From: Rhizobacter terrae
GTDB lineage: Bacteria; Pseudomonadota; Gammaproteobacteria; Burkholderiales; Burkholderiaceae_C
Reading direction: 5' to 3'
Assembly: GCF_003852895.1 (NCBI RefSeq)
Contig: NZ_QUSW01000001.1
Coordinates: 1,054,001 to 1,118,000, forward strand
DNA: 64,000 bases
Part shown: positions 16,622 through 27,932 of the stretch, in pieces
Numbering within the stretch: the stretch's first letter is position 1
Layout of the letters: each line of letters opens with the position of its first letter
Made by a program: the position numbers and the translations under genes
The notes under the pieces: model-generated
The model's input: the letters and a program-made list of their open reading frames with translations, nothing else
Told to the model about the DNA's origin: nothing
Database searches by the model: none

Positions 16622-17746
16622 ATGAACCGTCGTGACGCCATCACCCGGCTGGCCGCCGTCGGGGCCGCCGTTGCCGCACCGGCCTGGGCACAGGCCAGCC
16701 GCATCATCCTCGGTCAGTCGGCCGCCTTCACCGGACCGGCCGCACAGCTGGGCATCCAGATGAATGCGGGCGCCAAGCTGTATTTCGACCACCTCAACGC
16801 CAGCGGCGGCATCAACGGCCAGCGTGTGGAGATCCGCACGCTGGACGACGGCTACGAGCCCGACCGCTGCAAGGCCAACACCGAGAAATTCATCAAGGAA
16901 GAGGTGCTCGCCCTCTTCGGCTACGTGGGCACGCCCACCTGCCTGGCCGCCCTGCCGCTCATCAACGAGGCGAAGATTCCCCTGTTCGGCCCGTTCACCG
17001 GCGCCGAGGCGCTGCGAGACCCGTTCAGCAAGTGGGTGTTCCACCTGCGGGCTTCGTACTACGACGAGACCGGCCTCATCGTGAAGCAGCTCACCGAGCT
17101 CGGGCTGAAGAAGATCGCGGTCTTCTACCAGAACGACGCCTACGGCAAGGCCGGCCTGGAAGGCGTGCGCCGCGCGCTCAAGCCGCTGGGCCTGGAGCCG
17201 GTCGCGCTGGGCACGGTGGAGCGCAACACGGTCAACGTGGCGCAGGCGGTGAGCGAGATCGTGGCCAAGTCGCCCGACACGGTGGTGCAGATCAGCGCGT
17301 ACAAGTCGTGCGCTGCCTTCATCCGCGAAGCGCGCAAGGCAGGCTATGGCGGCACGTTCTACAACGTGTCCTTCGTGGGCACGCAGGCCCTGGCCGACGA
17401 GCTGGGCAAGGAAGGCAATGGGGTGATGATCAGCCAGGTCATGCCCTTCCCCTTCTCGACAACCACACCGATCTCCCGCGAGTACACCGACGCGGTCACC
17501 AAGGCCGGCGGCAACTTCAAGCCCAACTACTCCAGCATGGAGGGCTACCTCGCCGCCAAGGTGCTGGCCGAGGGCCTGCGCCGCGCCGGCAAGAACCTGA
17601 ACCGCGAGTCGCTGGTGACGGCGCTGGAGTCCATCAACAACGGTGACTTCGGCGGATTCCACGTGAAGTTCGGCGGCCGGGACCACGTCGCATCGAAGTT
17701 CGTGGACCTGTCCATGCTGACCGAGGACGGACGCGTCAAGCGCTGA
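16622..17746 (+). CDS. ABC transporter substrate-binding protein (branched-chain amino acid/amide type)
   Basis: Periplasmic receptor of the LivJ/PBP1 class, 374 residues. A signal peptide MNRRDAITRLAAVGAAVAAPAWAQ precedes the mature protein. Typical segments are IILGQSAAFTGPAAQLGIQMNAGAKLYFDHLNASGGING, KFIKEEVLALFGYVGTPTCLAALPLI, and the KKIAVFYQNDAYGKAGLEGV hinge region. A strong GGAGGAAAG site precedes the ATG. No permease or ATPase gene adjoins. The peptidase and hydrolase genes downstream on the same strand make an amide or peptide ligand plausible, by inference only. Confidence 0.88.
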   Translation: MNRRDAITRLAAVGAAVAAPAWAQASRIILGQSAAFTGPAAQLGIQMNAGAKLYFDHLNASGGINGQRVEIRTLDDGYEPDRCKANTEKFIKEEVLALFGYVGTPTCLAALPLINEAKIPLFGPFTGAEALRDPFSKWVFHLRASYYDETGLIVKQLTELGLKKIAVFYQNDAYGKAGLEGVRRALKPLGLEPVALGTVERNTVNVAQAVSEIVAKSPDTVVQISAYKSCAAFIREARKAGYGGTFYNVSFVGTQALADELGKEGNGVMISQVMPFPFSTTTPISREYTDAVTKAGGNFKPNYSSMEGYLAAKVLAEGLRRAGKNLNRESLVTALESINNGDFGGFHVKFGGRDHVASKFVDLSMLTEDGRVKR

Positions 17747-17894
17747 TTTCCGGCGGTGCTCCCGGCCGTGCGCTGATCGTTTCCCGAGTCACGACACGGC
17801 CAAGGGCTGGCGGGTAAGATGGCCCTTCCAGCCTTTTCCACGTGACCGCTCGCCGGGGCCGCAGAGGGCTTCGCGCGGGCGCTTGCCGCACGCC

Positions 17895-19088
17895 ATGCGC
17901 CTGATCGAATCCATCCTCGCCGACGCCGCGTCCATCGCCGCCGTGCGCCGCGACATCCACGCCCACCCGGAGCTGTGCTTCGAAGAGCAGCGCACCTCCG
18001 ACCTCATCGCCAGGCAGCTCACCGACTGGGGCATCCCCATCCATCGCGGCATGGGCAAGACCGGCGTGGTGGGCATCATCAAGAACGGCAGCAGCGATCG
18101 CGCCGTCGGTCTTCGGGCGGACATCGACGCGCTGCCGATGACCGAGCACAACACTTTCGCCCACGCCAGCAGGCACCACGGAAAGATGCACGCCTGCGGC
18201 CACGACGGCCACACCGCCATGCTGCTGGCCGCGGCCAAGCACCTGAGCCGCCAGCGCAACTTCGACGGCACGGTCTACCTCGTGTTCCAGCCGGCCGAGG
18301 AAGGCGGCGGCGGCGCGCGCGAGATGATCCGCGACGGCCTGTTCGAGAAGTTCCCGATGGAAGCCATCTTCGGCGCGCACAACTGGCCGGGCATGCAGGT
18401 GGGCCAGTTCGCCATCAAGAGCGGTCCGTGCTTCGCGTCGAGCAACGAGTTCAAGATCACCATCCACGGCAAGGGCGGCCACGCGGCCATGCCTCACAAC
18501 AGCGTGGACCCGGTGCCCGTGGCCTGCCAGATGGTGCAGGCCTTCCAGACCATCATCTCGCGCAACAAGCGGCCCATCGACGCGGGCGTGATCTCGGTCA
18601 CCATGATCCACACCGGCGAAGCAACCAACGTGGTGCCCGATGCCTGTGTGATGGAAGGCACCGTGCGCACCTTCACGCTGGAGGTGCTGGACATGATCGA
18701 GCGGCGCATGAAGGAGGTCGCCGAGCACACGTCGGCGGCCTTCGGCGCGACCTGCGAGTTCGAGTTCGTGCGCAACTACCCGCCCACCATCAACCACCCG
18801 GCCGAGACGGAGTTCGCGCGCCAGGTGATGGGCCAGGTGGTCGGCCCCGAGAACGTGCAGGAGTTCGAGCCCACCATGGGCGCGGAGGACTTCAGCTACT
18901 TCCTGCTGGACAAGCCGGGTGCCTACTTCCTCATCGGCAACGGCGACGGCAGCCACCGCGAAGGCGGCCACGGCATGGGCCCGTGCATGCTGCACAACCC
19001 GAGCTACGACTTCAACGACGACCTGATTCCGCTGGGTGCCACGCTGTGGGTGCGCATGGCGGAGCAGTGGCTCGCCACGGCGCGCTGA
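17895..19088 (+). CDS. M20 family amidohydrolase (hippurate hydrolase-like)
   Basis: Zinc-dependent amidohydrolase of the M20D group (hippurate hydrolase / N-acyl amino acid amidohydrolase), 397 residues from the ATG at 17895; a TTG twelve bases earlier is a weaker option. Metal-site motifs are present: HACGHDGHTAML (Cys101, His103), QPAEEGGGGAREM with the catalytic Glu, and HNWPGMQVG. The dimerisation lid starts FKITIHGKGGHAAMPH, and the C-terminal metal Glu region is MGAEDFSYFLLDKPGAYF. It probably removes an acyl or aryl group from an amino acid or peptide. It lies 148 bases after the receptor gene and 25 before the M14-type gene. Confidence 0.92.
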   Translation: MRLIESILADAASIAAVRRDIHAHPELCFEEQRTSDLIARQLTDWGIPIHRGMGKTGVVGIIKNGSSDRAVGLRADIDALPMTEHNTFAHASRHHGKMHACGHDGHTAMLLAAAKHLSRQRNFDGTVYLVFQPAEEGGGGAREMIRDGLFEKFPMEAIFGAHNWPGMQVGQFAIKSGPCFASSNEFKITIHGKGGHAAMPHNSVDPVPVACQMVQAFQTIISRNKRPIDAGVISVTMIHTGEATNVVPDACVMEGTVRTFTLEVLDMIERRMKEVAEHTSAAFGATCEFEFVRNYPPTINHPAETEFARQVMGQVVGPENVQEFEPTMGAEDFSYFLLDKPGAYFLIGNGDGSHREGGHGMGPCMLHNPSYDFNDDLIPLGATLWVRMAEQWLATAR

Positions 19089-19113
19089 CATCTTCGGAAC
19101 GAGGAGCTTCCGC

Positions 19114-20196
19114 ATGACGGCATCGCGGCACTTCTCGCAGAGCTACCAAGAGGCCCGCACCAAGTTCCTGGCCGCGGCCGAAGCCGCATCGCTGGACGTC
19201 GAGCCGCATGTGCATCCCATGCTGGGCCGCGACGGCGAGGCGCTCGCCATGGACGTGGTGCTGGAAGGCCCCCGGGACGCGGAATCGCTGCTGGTCATCT
19301 CCAGCGGCTGCCACGGTGTGGAAGGCTTCTGCGGCTCGGCCGTGCAGACGGCCTTGCTGGGTGACGCAGCGTGGAGGCGCGAAGCGGCCGAGTGCGGCGT
19401 GGCTGTGCTCTACATCCACGCCCTCAACCCGCACGGCTTTTCCTGGTGGCGCCGCGTCACGCAGGAGAACGTGGACCTCAACCGCAACTTCTGCGACTTC
19501 TCCCAGCCGCTGCCCCTGAACCCGGGCTACGACGAGATCGCCGGCATCCTCGTGCCCCCGACCTGGCCACCGTCGGACTACATCAACGCCAAGACCATGC
19601 GGCTGCTGCAGGAACGTGGCCTGGACGCCTTGCAGGAAGCCGTCTCCAGCGGGCAGTACGAGCATCCCGAAGGCCTGTTCTACGGCGGGCGCAACCCGAC
19701 CTGGAGCAACCAGACCCTGCGCCACGTGCTGCAGGACCATGCGCAGACATGCCGGCGTCTGGGCTGGATCGACCTGCACACGGGCCTCGGGCCGCTCGGC
19801 CACGGCGAGCGCATCTTTGCCTGCCGCGACGACGCGCCCGCGCTGACCCGGGCGCGCGCCTGGTGGGGCCGGGACCTCACTTCCATCTACGACGGCAGTT
19901 CCACCTCGGCCAAGCTGAAGGGCTTGATGTGGGCCGCCGCCTACGAGGAATGCCCGCAGGCCGAGTACACCGGCGTGGTGCTGGAGTTCGGCACCTGGCC
20001 GCTGCTGGACGTGGTCAATGCGCTGCGCGGCGACCAGTGGCTGGAGAATCATCCGGAGGCGCCGGAACCGCTGCGGGCCGTCATCAAGAAGACGATCCGC
20101 GACGCCTTCTACGTCGACACCGACGAGTGGAAGGCCCAGGTCATCGAACAGTCCTTCGATGCCGCGCGAGGGGCGCTGGCCGGCCTGTCGGCCTGA
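19114..20196 (+). CDS. M14-like metallopeptidase (DUF2817)
   Basis: Zinc carboxypeptidase-like protein of the DUF2817 group, 360 residues. Metal-site elements are SGCHGVEG (HxxE, His67 and Glu70), NVDLNRNF with the conserved Arg, and IDLHTGLG with the third-ligand His; VVLEFGTW near the C-terminus may carry the catalytic Glu. It has no signal peptide, so acts in the cytoplasm. Start at the ATG at 19114 after GAGGAG. It sits 25 bases after the M20 gene, so the two enzymes may process the same imported amide in succession. Confidence 0.83.
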   Translation: MTASRHFSQSYQEARTKFLAAAEAASLDVEPHVHPMLGRDGEALAMDVVLEGPRDAESLLVISSGCHGVEGFCGSAVQTALLGDAAWRREAAECGVAVLYIHALNPHGFSWWRRVTQENVDLNRNFCDFSQPLPLNPGYDEIAGILVPPTWPPSDYINAKTMRLLQERGLDALQEAVSSGQYEHPEGLFYGGRNPTWSNQTLRHVLQDHAQTCRRLGWIDLHTGLGPLGHGERIFACRDDAPALTRARAWWGRDLTSIYDGSSTSAKLKGLMWAAAYEECPQAEYTGVVLEFGTWPLLDVVNALRGDQWLENHPEAPEPLRAVIKKTIRDAFYVDTDEWKAQVIEQSFDAARGALAGLSA

Positions 20197-20216
20197 ATGT
20201 CCGAAAATGATCGGAG

Positions 20217-20266
20217 CTGGTCGCGATGCGCCGCGACCAGGCCAGCCATTTCCGCCAAAGTGGCGG
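20217..20266 (+). other. Two hairpins in the leader of the isochorismatase-like gene
   Basis: A nine-base stem (CTGGTCGCG at 20217-20225 with its complement at 20232-20240) and a six-base stem (CCGCCA at 20252-20257 with TGGCGG at 20261-20266) lie in the 93 bases between the M14-type stop and the TTG start chosen for the next gene. They support reading this stretch as untranslated leader or intercistronic sequence. A processing or attenuation role is possible but unproven. Confidence 0.4.
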
Positions 20267-20289
20267 CTCTGACCACACAGGAGCCCCTC

Positions 20290-20847
20290 TTGAACACCGC
20301 CCTTCTGCTCATCGACGTCCAGGAATCATTCCGCCAGCGCTCGTACTTCCGCGACGATCCGGCCATGTCGTTTCTTGCGCGAGTCAATCCGCTGATCGAG
20401 GGCTGCCGCCAGCGCGGCGTGCCGGTCGTTCGCGTGCTGCACGTGGACGAACCCGCCACGCCGGACAACCCCTTCTCGATGGAGTCGGGCCACGTCCGGC
20501 CGCTGAAGGGCCTGACCGAATTCGATGCTGGCGCCACCTTCATCAAGAACCGCCACAGCGCGCTGGTGGGCACGGGCCTGTCGGTGTGGCTGCGCGAGCG
20601 CGGCATCGGCCGGCTCATCGTGGCGGGCATCCGCACCGAGCAATGCTGCGAGACGACCACGCGCCATGCCAGCGATGAAGGTTTCCAGGTCGACTACGTG
20701 GCCGAGGCCACGCTCACCTTCGACATGCAATACGCCGACGGCTCGCCGCTGCCGGCGGCCGACATCGTGGCGCGCACCTGCGCCGTGCTGAAGGACCGCT
20801 TCGCCACCATCTGCACCGTGGAGGAGGCCTTGCAGCGTGCCCGCTGA
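20290..20847 (+). CDS. Isochorismatase-like cysteine hydrolase
   Basis: Cysteine hydrolase of the isochorismatase/nicotinamidase superfamily, 185 residues from a TTG start. The catalytic triad is visible: Asp9 in LLIDVQ, Lys86 in TFIKNRHSALVGT, and Cys119 (or Cys120) in VAGIRTEQCCETTTRHA. I chose TTG at 20290 because AGGAG lies six bases upstream and the family normally begins directly before LLIDVQ. An ATG at 20197, right after the previous stop, would add 31 residues encoded by the hairpin-bearing leader. Such enzymes hydrolyse amides (nicotinamide, carbamoyl sarcosine, ureidoacrylate), consistent with the neighbouring amidohydrolases. Confidence 0.85.
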   Translation: MNTALLLIDVQESFRQRSYFRDDPAMSFLARVNPLIEGCRQRGVPVVRVLHVDEPATPDNPFSMESGHVRPLKGLTEFDAGATFIKNRHSALVGTGLSVWLRERGIGRLIVAGIRTEQCCETTTRHASDEGFQVDYVAEATLTFDMQYADGSPLPAADIVARTCAVLKDRFATICTVEEALQRAR

Positions 20848-21844
20848 GCCAGCGCGCATCGACCTGCTGTTCGTGCTCACGCCCAGGGCCTTGCTGCTGG
20901 ACCTGGCGGGGCCGGCGGAGGCGTTCCGGCTGGCCAACCAGCATCTGAAGCATGCAGGGCGGCCGGCCTGCTTCAGGCTGCGCTACACAGCGGTGTCCGA
21001 GGCACTGGAAACCTCCGTCGGTCTGGTGGTGAACGGCCTCGAACCCTTGCCTGCCCGCTTCGATTCACCGACCTGGGTGGTGCTGCTGGGCCAGCCCAGC
21101 GAGACGCTCGCCGAGCCCAGCCGAGCCATGCACGCCACGGCCAGCTGGCTGGGCCGATGCTTCGCGCCGGCGCTGCGGGACGCCGCCGCCGGGCATCGGC
21201 TGCTCACCATCTGCTCAGGCACCTTGCTCGCGGCGCGCGCCGGATTGCTGGGCTCGCACCGCTGCACCACGCACCACGAGATGCTGGACGAACTGCGCAC
21301 CCTGGCCCCGTCGGCGCAGGTGGTGGACAACCGCGTCTTCGTGGTCGATGGCCCCATCGCCTCCAGCGCGGGCGTGACGGCCGGCATCGACCTTGCGCTG
21401 CATCTGGTCGCGCAGGCCTGCGGCGACGCCATCGCCGCATCGGTCGCGAAGGACATGGTGGTCTACCTGCGCCGCACGCCCAACGATCCGGAGCTGTCAC
21501 CGATGCTGGCCCACCGGCACCACCTGCATCCCGCCGTGCACCGCGTGCAGGATGCCGTGAGCGAGCAGCCGACGCGGGACTGGGACATGGCCTCGCTGTC
21601 AGCCGTCGCACACGTCACCGAGCGGCACCTGCAGCGCCTCTTCGCCGAGCATGCCGGCGTGTCGCCGCTGCACTACCTGGAACGCATTCGGCTGGAGCAC
21701 GCGAGGCAGTCACTGCTGCGCGGCGCTAGCGTCACGCGGGCGGCGGAAGTGGCCGGGTTCAGTTCGGACCTGCAGTTGCGGCGCGCCTGGAGCCGGCACC
21801 TGAGCGGCTCGCCGCGCGACGTGGTCAGATCAACCCACGCTTGA
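20837..21844 (+). CDS. GlxA family transcriptional regulator (DJ-1/PfpI plus AraC HTH)
   Basis: Regulator of 335 residues with two parts. Residues about 1-190 form a DJ-1/PfpI-like amidase-fold sensor domain (IDLLFVLTPRALLLDLAGPAEAF, LLTICSGTLLAARAGLL, TTHHEMLDELRTL). Residues about 235-330 form an AraC-type helix-turn-helix domain (MASLSAVAHVTERHLQRLFAEHAGVSPLHYL, ASVTRAAEVAGFSSDLQLRRAW). The GTG start overlaps the end of the isochorismatase-like gene by 11 bases, so the two are translationally linked. It probably controls this catabolic cluster. Its last 20 bases overlap the convergent HAD gene. Confidence 0.87.
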   Translation: MPAEPARIDLLFVLTPRALLLDLAGPAEAFRLANQHLKHAGRPACFRLRYTAVSEALETSVGLVVNGLEPLPARFDSPTWVVLLGQPSETLAEPSRAMHATASWLGRCFAPALRDAAAGHRLLTICSGTLLAARAGLLGSHRCTTHHEMLDELRTLAPSAQVVDNRVFVVDGPIASSAGVTAGIDLALHLVAQACGDAIAASVAKDMVVYLRRTPNDPELSPMLAHRHHLHPAVHRVQDAVSEQPTRDWDMASLSAVAHVTERHLQRLFAEHAGVSPLHYLERIRLEHARQSLLRGASVTRAAEVAGFSSDLQLRRAWSRHLSGSPRDVVRSTHA

Positions 21845-22435
21845 CGAGATCCGCCTCGCACTGCTCGCTGCTGAGGAAGTGGATCGCATCCCACCCCAGC
21901 GCCTTGGCGGCTTTCACGTTCAGCGCGAAGTCGTCGATGAACACGCTCTCGCCCGGCGCGATGCCGAAGGCCTGCGCCGCGCGGTGGAAGATCGCCGGCT
22001 CGGGCTTGACCATCTGGATGCGCGACGAGAACAGCCCATCCTCGAACCATTCCTTGAGCGGCTGCGTGCGCTCCAGGTGTTCGGCGTAGGGAATCGGCAT
22101 GTTCGACAGGAAGAACAGCCGGTGCCCCTGCGCCTTCAGCCGCCGCAGCAGCGCGACGCTCGCGGGCATGGGATGCAGCTCCGAGGGAATCGCGTCGATC
22201 ACCCGCTGCACGTCGGCCAAGTCCAGCTGCGTGCGGAAGGCAATGCGGTTGGCCACGCGGAAGGCGTCCACCGTGCCGCGGTCAAACTCCCCCCAATCGC
22301 CGCTGTAGCCCTGGAAGAATTCGGCCACCAGGGCTGCCGTCGTCTCTTCATTGCGCGCATGCAGCGGCAACAGGCGCGGCATGAATTCGTGCGGCTGCCA
22401 TCGGAACAGCACGCCGCCGAAGTCGAAGACGACGT

Positions 22436-22439
<4 letters not shown>
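21825..22439 (-). CDS. HAD superfamily (IA) hydrolase
   Basis: Cytoplasmic phosphatase-like protein of 204 residues. Motif I is VFDFGGVLFRW, with the nucleophile Asp but Gly in place of the usual second Asp, as in the YihX/epoxide-hydrolase-type HAD group. Motif II is FFLSNMP, the motif III Lys lies in QMVKPEPAIFHRAAQAFGI, and motif IV is VFIDDFALNVKAAKALGW. The ATG overlaps the pgi stop as ATGA, so it is the last gene of a tal-pgi-HAD operon. YihX-type enzymes dephosphorylate glucose 1-phosphate, which would fit these neighbours, but the substrate is inference. Confidence 0.88.
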
Positions 22440-24030
<1,591 letters not shown>

Positions 24031-24031
<1 letters not shown>

Positions 24032-24978
24032 CACAGGCTCTGGATCATCTTGTCGAGCTTGGCGGCGTCGGCGGCGAAGGCACGGATGCCTTCGGCCAGC
24101 TTCTCGGTGGCCATCGCGTCTTCGTTGAGCGCGTAGCGGAAGCTCGCTTCGTTGTAGGTGAGGGCGTGCACGCCGCAGCCCCGGGCCACGTCCGGGTCCA
24201 GCGCGCGCTGCAGCGGTTCGTCGCTGGCCTGTAGCGAGGCCAGCAGTTCGGGGCTGATGGTCAGCAGGTCGCAGCCCGCCAGCGCGGTGATCTGGCCGAC
24301 GTTGCGGAAGCTCGCGCCCATCACCTCGGTGTCGATGTCGAACTTCTTGTAGTACTCGTAGATGGCGCGCACGGACTTCACGCCAGGGTCGTTGGCGCCT
24401 GCGTTGGCGGCCTCGTCCCAGCTCGAACCGGCGAACTTCTTGTACCAGTCGTAGATGCGGCCGACGAAGGGCGAGATGAGCCTCACGCCGGCTTCGCCAC
24501 AGGCCACGGCCTGGCAGAAGGCAAACAGCAGCGTGAGGTTGCAATGGATGCCTTCGCGCTCCAGGATGCGTGCGGCCTGGATGCCCTCCCAGGTCGAGGC
24601 GATCTTGATGAGCACCCGCTCGCGCGCAATGCCCGCTTCCTCGTAGAGGGCAATGATGCGGTGGGCCCGCGCCACCGTGGCGGCACAGTCGAAGCTCAGG
24701 CGCGCATCGACCTCGGTGGACACGCGGCCGGGCACGACCCTCAGGATCTCCAGGCCGAAGCGCACCAGCACCTGGTCGACGATTTCCTCCAGCGGCCAGC
24801 CCTTGGCTCGCGCCACGGTTTCGGCCAGCAGCGGCGCGTACTCGGGCTGCTGCACGGCCTTGAGGATGAGGGAGGGATTGGTGGTGGCGTCTCGCGGCGC
24901 GAAGGCGGCGAGCTGCTTGAAATTGCCGGTGTCTGCAACGACGGTGGTGTATTGCTTGAGCTGGTCGAGTCGGTTCAT
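24031..24978 (-). CDS. tal: Transaldolase
   Basis: Enzyme of the non-oxidative pentose phosphate pathway, 315 residues, class I TalB type. Visible motifs are the N-terminal [32 protein letters not shown], and [20 protein letters not shown] with the Schiff-base Lys, followed by [15 protein letters not shown]. It is the first gene of the tal-pgi-HAD operon and is divergent from zwf across 224 bases that hold a HexR-like box. Confidence 0.96.
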
Positions 24979-25140
24979 GGCTGCGTCCTGGGGTGACAGC
25001 GTCTGTGGCCTTTGCGCTGTTCCTGCCCCCGATTAGAACCCGAGCGCATGACCAATCGCGCCATGCCCCGTTCGCTTGTCGCCAACAGGTAACCGGGCCT
25101 CCCGATTGCCCGCATTTCCAGCCCTCGGCGACTGGCGGCG

Positions 25141-25169
25141 TTGACCTCGCCAAGAAACTTCGGCATCAT
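25141..25169 (+). promoter_or_regulatory. Candidate sigma-70 promoter of zwf
   Basis: TTGACC at 25141-25146 and CATCAT at 25164-25169 are separated by 17 bases. The -35 box matches five of six consensus positions and the -10 box four of six. The predicted start would fall about 25176, at the left edge of the HexR-like box and some 27 bases before the zwf ATG. This is inference from pattern alone. Confidence 0.45.
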
Positions 25170-25175
25170 TGAAGG

Positions 25176-25190
25176 TGAAACTAAATTACA
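25176..25190 (+). promoter_or_regulatory. HexR-like operator upstream of zwf
   Basis: The 15-mer TGAAACTAAATTACA differs at two positions from the HexR consensus I recall from Shewanella (TGTAATTAAATTACA). It sits at the predicted transcription start of zwf, an ideal place for repression. The gene after zwf encodes an RpiR/HexR-type regulator. The match is not perfectly palindromic, and tal on the other side may also respond. Confidence 0.55.
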
Positions 25191-25202
25191 TCGAACGCTG
25201 AA

Positions 25203-26657
<1,455 letters not shown>

Positions 26658-26714
26658 CGCAGTAATCGCGCAGGCCTCGCGAGAACGGCCGCGCTGGTGG
26701 AAGGACGACAAACC

Positions 26715-27581
26715 ATGCTCGACCGCATTCGCGCCTCCATTCCCGCCCTGCCCCCGGCAGAGCAGCGCGTGGCCAAGCTCGTCCTGACCGACCCGCGCAG
26801 CTTCGCCAGCCTGCCCGTGGGCGAGCTGGCCGAGCGGGCCCACGTGAGCAAGCCGACCGTGGTGCGCTTTTGCCGCAGCGTGGGCTACGACGGGCTGGCG
26901 GACTTCAAGCTCAAGCTGGCCGGCAACGTGAACGAAGGCGTGCCCTTCGTTCACCGCTCGGTCGATGAAGACGACAAACCGTCGGACGTGATCGTCAAGG
27001 TCATCGACAACGCGGTGTCGGCCCTGCTGAAGTACCGCAACGATGCAGCCAGCCATGCGTTCGAGCGCGCCATCTCGGCGCTGGCGTCGGCGGGGCAGTC
27101 GGGCAAGCGCATCGAGTTCTACGGCGTGGGCAACTCGGGCATCGTGGCGCAGGACGCGCAGCACAAGTTCTTCCGCCTGGGCGTGAACACCGCGGCCATC
27201 AGCGACGGGCACATCCAGGTGATGTCGGCCACCATGCTGCAGCCGGGCGACTGCGCAGTGATCATCAGCAATTCCGGCCGCAGCCGTGACCTGCTGGATG
27301 CCGCGGACATCGCGCGGCGCAAGGGTGCGACGACCATCCTCATCACGGCAAGTGGCTCAGCACTGGCGCAGACGGCGCAGGGCAGCAACCAGGTCCTGCT
27401 GGCGGTGGATCACCCGGAAGACTACGACCGCTACAGCCCGATGGTGTCGCGGCTGCTGCACCTGATGGTGATCGACATCCTCACCACAGCAGTCGCGTTG
27501 CGGTTACCGGGAGAGTTGCGGCCGATGCTGCAGGAGATCAAGAAGAACCTGCGGGCGAAACGCTACGCTACTCCCACCTGA
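26715..27581 (+). CDS. hexR: HexR/RpiR family transcriptional regulator
   Basis: Sugar-phosphate-responsive regulator of 288 residues. The N-terminal RpiR-type helix-turn-helix is clear (PAEQRVAKLVLTDPRSFASL, VGELAERAHVSKPTVVRFCRSVGYDGLADFK). The C-terminal half is a SIS domain (IEFYGVGNSGIVAQDAQHKFFRLG, ISNSGRSRDLLDAADIARRKGATTILIT). Start at the ATG at 26715, preceded by GGAAGGA. Placement after zwf and the operator-like box support calling it HexR, whose ligand in studied species is 2-keto-3-deoxy-6-phosphogluconate; this equivalence is inferred. Confidence 0.85.
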   Translation: MLDRIRASIPALPPAEQRVAKLVLTDPRSFASLPVGELAERAHVSKPTVVRFCRSVGYDGLADFKLKLAGNVNEGVPFVHRSVDEDDKPSDVIVKVIDNAVSALLKYRNDAASHAFERAISALASAGQSGKRIEFYGVGNSGIVAQDAQHKFFRLGVNTAAISDGHIQVMSATMLQPGDCAVIISNSGRSRDLLDAADIARRKGATTILITASGSALAQTAQGSNQVLLAVDHPEDYDRYSPMVSRLLHLMVIDILTTAVALRLPGELRPMLQEIKKNLRAKRYATPT

Positions 27582-27598
27582 GGTCTTCGCCGATTCCA

Positions 27599-27632
27599 AA
27601 AACAAATGCCCACCGAAGTGGGCATTTGTTTT
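27599..27632. terminator. Bidirectional intrinsic terminator between hexR and mlaB
   Basis: A perfect 15-base stem (AAAACAAATGCCCAC, loop CGAA, then its complement ending GTTTT) lies between the convergent hexR and mlaB genes. The A-rich left arm and T-rich right arm let it act as terminator from both strands. Confidence 0.85.
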
Positions 27633-27653
27633 CAGGGCGCTTGCCCCCCCGCG

Positions 27654-27929
27654 TCAGACAGCTTCCAGGCTCAACAGCGGATCGACACCATACAGCTTCG
27701 CCAACGACGACAGCTTCACCGGTGCGTTCTTCACGCTGAAGCTCTTGCCCCAGGCCTGGGCCTGGCGCTGGCACTCCAGCAGCACGGCGATGACCGCGGT
27801 GTCGAACTGCTGCAGGCCCGACGCATCAATCACCACGGGACCTTCAGGCTCGCGCTTCAAGGCCTGCGCCAGCATGGCGCTGGTGTCGCGGGCTTCCTTG
27901 AGGGTGACGGTGGCGGGCAGCAGCAGCAT
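27654..27929 (-). CDS. mlaB: MlaB, STAS-domain subunit of the Mla phospholipid transporter
   Basis: Small cytoplasmic STAS protein of 91 residues that supports the MlaFE ABC transporter. The conserved region GPVVIDASGLQQFDTAVIAVLLECQRQAQAWGK has the STAS core, with a Thr after DTAV's Asp where MlaB proteins keep a Ser/Thr. It is the last gene of the mlaFEDACB series, three bases after mlaC. Confidence 0.87.
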   Translation of the reverse strand: MLLLPATVTLKEARDTSAMLAQALKREPEGPVVIDASGLQQFDTAVIAVLLECQRQAQAWGKSFSVKNAPVKLSSLAKLYGVDPLLSLEAV

Positions 27930-27932
27930 GGC

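Noticed and set aside
16469-17686. Upstream extension of the molybdopterin oxidoreductase frame
   Set aside because: It runs antisense through the substrate-binding protein gene, and family similarity begins at the ATG at 16468.
24032-25153. Upstream extension of the pgi frame
   Set aside because: It is antisense-like frame over tal; the pgi family starts at the ATG overlapping the tal stop.
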